A DNA stretch of 64,000 nucleotides from UBA2588 sp002339805 (lineage in GTDB: Bacteria; Chloroflexota; Dehalococcoidia; Lucifugimonadales; UBA3495): NCBI GenBank assembly GCA_045562555.1, contig JBJKVO010000015.1, positions 617,390 through 681,389 of the forward strand, in the 5' to 3' direction. Shown here piece by piece: positions 63,706-64,000 of the stretch. A program made the position numbers and the translations under genes. A model generated the notes under the pieces. That model did no database searches and was not told the origin of the DNA. It saw only the letters and a program-made list of their open reading frames with translations. The first letter of the stretch is position 1, and every line of letters begins with the position of its first letter.

Positions 63706-64000
63706 TTACTTCAAGGTAATTGACCAAGGTGCAGTGAAGTAAGGAACCAATTTCCATGGTTCGTAGTTTGCGATTCTCTTACCAGCTCCCCAAGGTACGT
63801 TTGAATAGAACGGACCCCAGTGCATAGATTCATCTCTGATGAATTTATATGCAGCGTTGAAGTTGTCGTGTTGTTCTTGTCCGGTGACAACGTGATTCAA
63901 AGCTAGTTCTTTGATCTTGTCGCATCGAGCAGCTCCGTCAGCTGTCTCTGGTTCGTTAACTCTCCAACGAGCGTCGTGGTTACAGTAGTGACCAGTTGTG
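63706..64000 (-). CDS. ABC transporter substrate-binding protein, family 5, partial
   Basis: Only the C-terminal 97 codons are in the window; the gene continues past the right edge. The translation starts TTGHYCNHDARWRVNEPET (frame from 63999) and ends YFTAPWSITLK. Cysteines and the WGPFYSNVPWG block are like the C-terminus of oligopeptide-binding proteins. Probably part of the same transport system family as the gene at 61605-63419. Confidence 0.7.
   Translation of the reverse strand, partial: TTGHYCNHDARWRVNEPETADGAARCDKIKELALNHVVTGQEQHDNFNAAYKFIRDESMHWGPFYSNVPWGAGKRIANYEPWKLVPYFTAPWSITLK

Noticed and set aside
1..64000. CRISPR arrays or insertion sequences
   Set aside because: No regularly spaced repeats and no transposase gene; only short duplications at 38.8 and 57.8 kb.

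Overview
The window reads as chromosomal DNA from a free-living bacterium of low to moderate GC. It is dense, with short intergenic gaps, TTG/GTG starts and AGGAG-type ribosome binding sites. The gene mix is hydantoinase/oxoprolinase, CoA transferase family III, acyl-CoA-dehydrogenase-like flavoproteins, amidohydrolases, several MFS carriers, family 5 ABC substrate-binding lipoproteins, a GuaB3-type IMPDH-like protein, ClpC and a UGSC selenoprotein. This fits a marine Chloroflexota lineage of the SAR202 type. That assignment is inferred from gene content; there is no 16S gene here. UGA stops many genes but is very probably also read as selenocysteine in two.

Layout. 1-3.9 kb (minus): alaX-like editing protein, hyuA and hyuB (cut by the left edge). 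4.1-7.6 kb: dnaN, two membrane proteins and a NimA-like flavoprotein. 7.6-12.1 kb (minus): operon of an MFS carrier, two paralogous flavin-dependent dehydrogenase/monooxygenase genes and an ArsM-like methyltransferase. 12.2-14.9 kb: a DUF3179 lipoprotein with an in-frame UGA and a SECIS-like hairpin, a convergent arylsulfotransferase-like gene and tRNA-Asp. 14.9-22.1 kb: CoA transferase, hisS, hisF, a HAD phosphatase, hisIE, a peptidase S51 and argS. 22.2-28.1 kb: a heterodimeric ABC exporter, nudC and an MFS carrier. 28.2-34.0 kb: two SDR genes and a six-gene minus-strand operon (trhO, a zinc-knuckle protein, two NTF2-like paralogs, a second zinc-knuckle protein, DUF368).

34.2-38.7 kb: NDP-forming acyl-CoA synthetase, small ORFs, an EamA permease and an MFS carrier. 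38.9-41.8 kb (minus): a promoter, a cobalamin riboswitch, an intrinsic terminator and then a Zn/Mn-type metal ABC transporter. 41.8-50.3 kb: a racemase-family protein, DUF6282, a fluoroacetate-dehalogenase-like hydrolase, an MBL-fold protein, and a plus-strand cluster of MFS carrier, gamma-glutamyltransferase, flavoprotein and amidohydrolase. 50.3-61.6 kb: tRNA-Lys, a stand-alone 5S rRNA with its own promoter and terminator, clpC, radA, guaB3, the UGSC selenoprotein with an overlapping partner gene, and dnaE. 61.6-64 kb (minus): two tandem oligopeptide-type substrate-binding proteins, the second cut by the right edge.

The observations most worth following up are the two selenoproteins, each with a hairpin whose loop begins GG just after the UGA, and the B12 riboswitch placed before a metal ABC transporter, which suggests cobalt as the cargo. 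Others are the fluoroacetate-dehalogenase pocket, the ArsM/flavoprotein operon and the trhO operon with two proteins sharing a zinc-knuckle signature.
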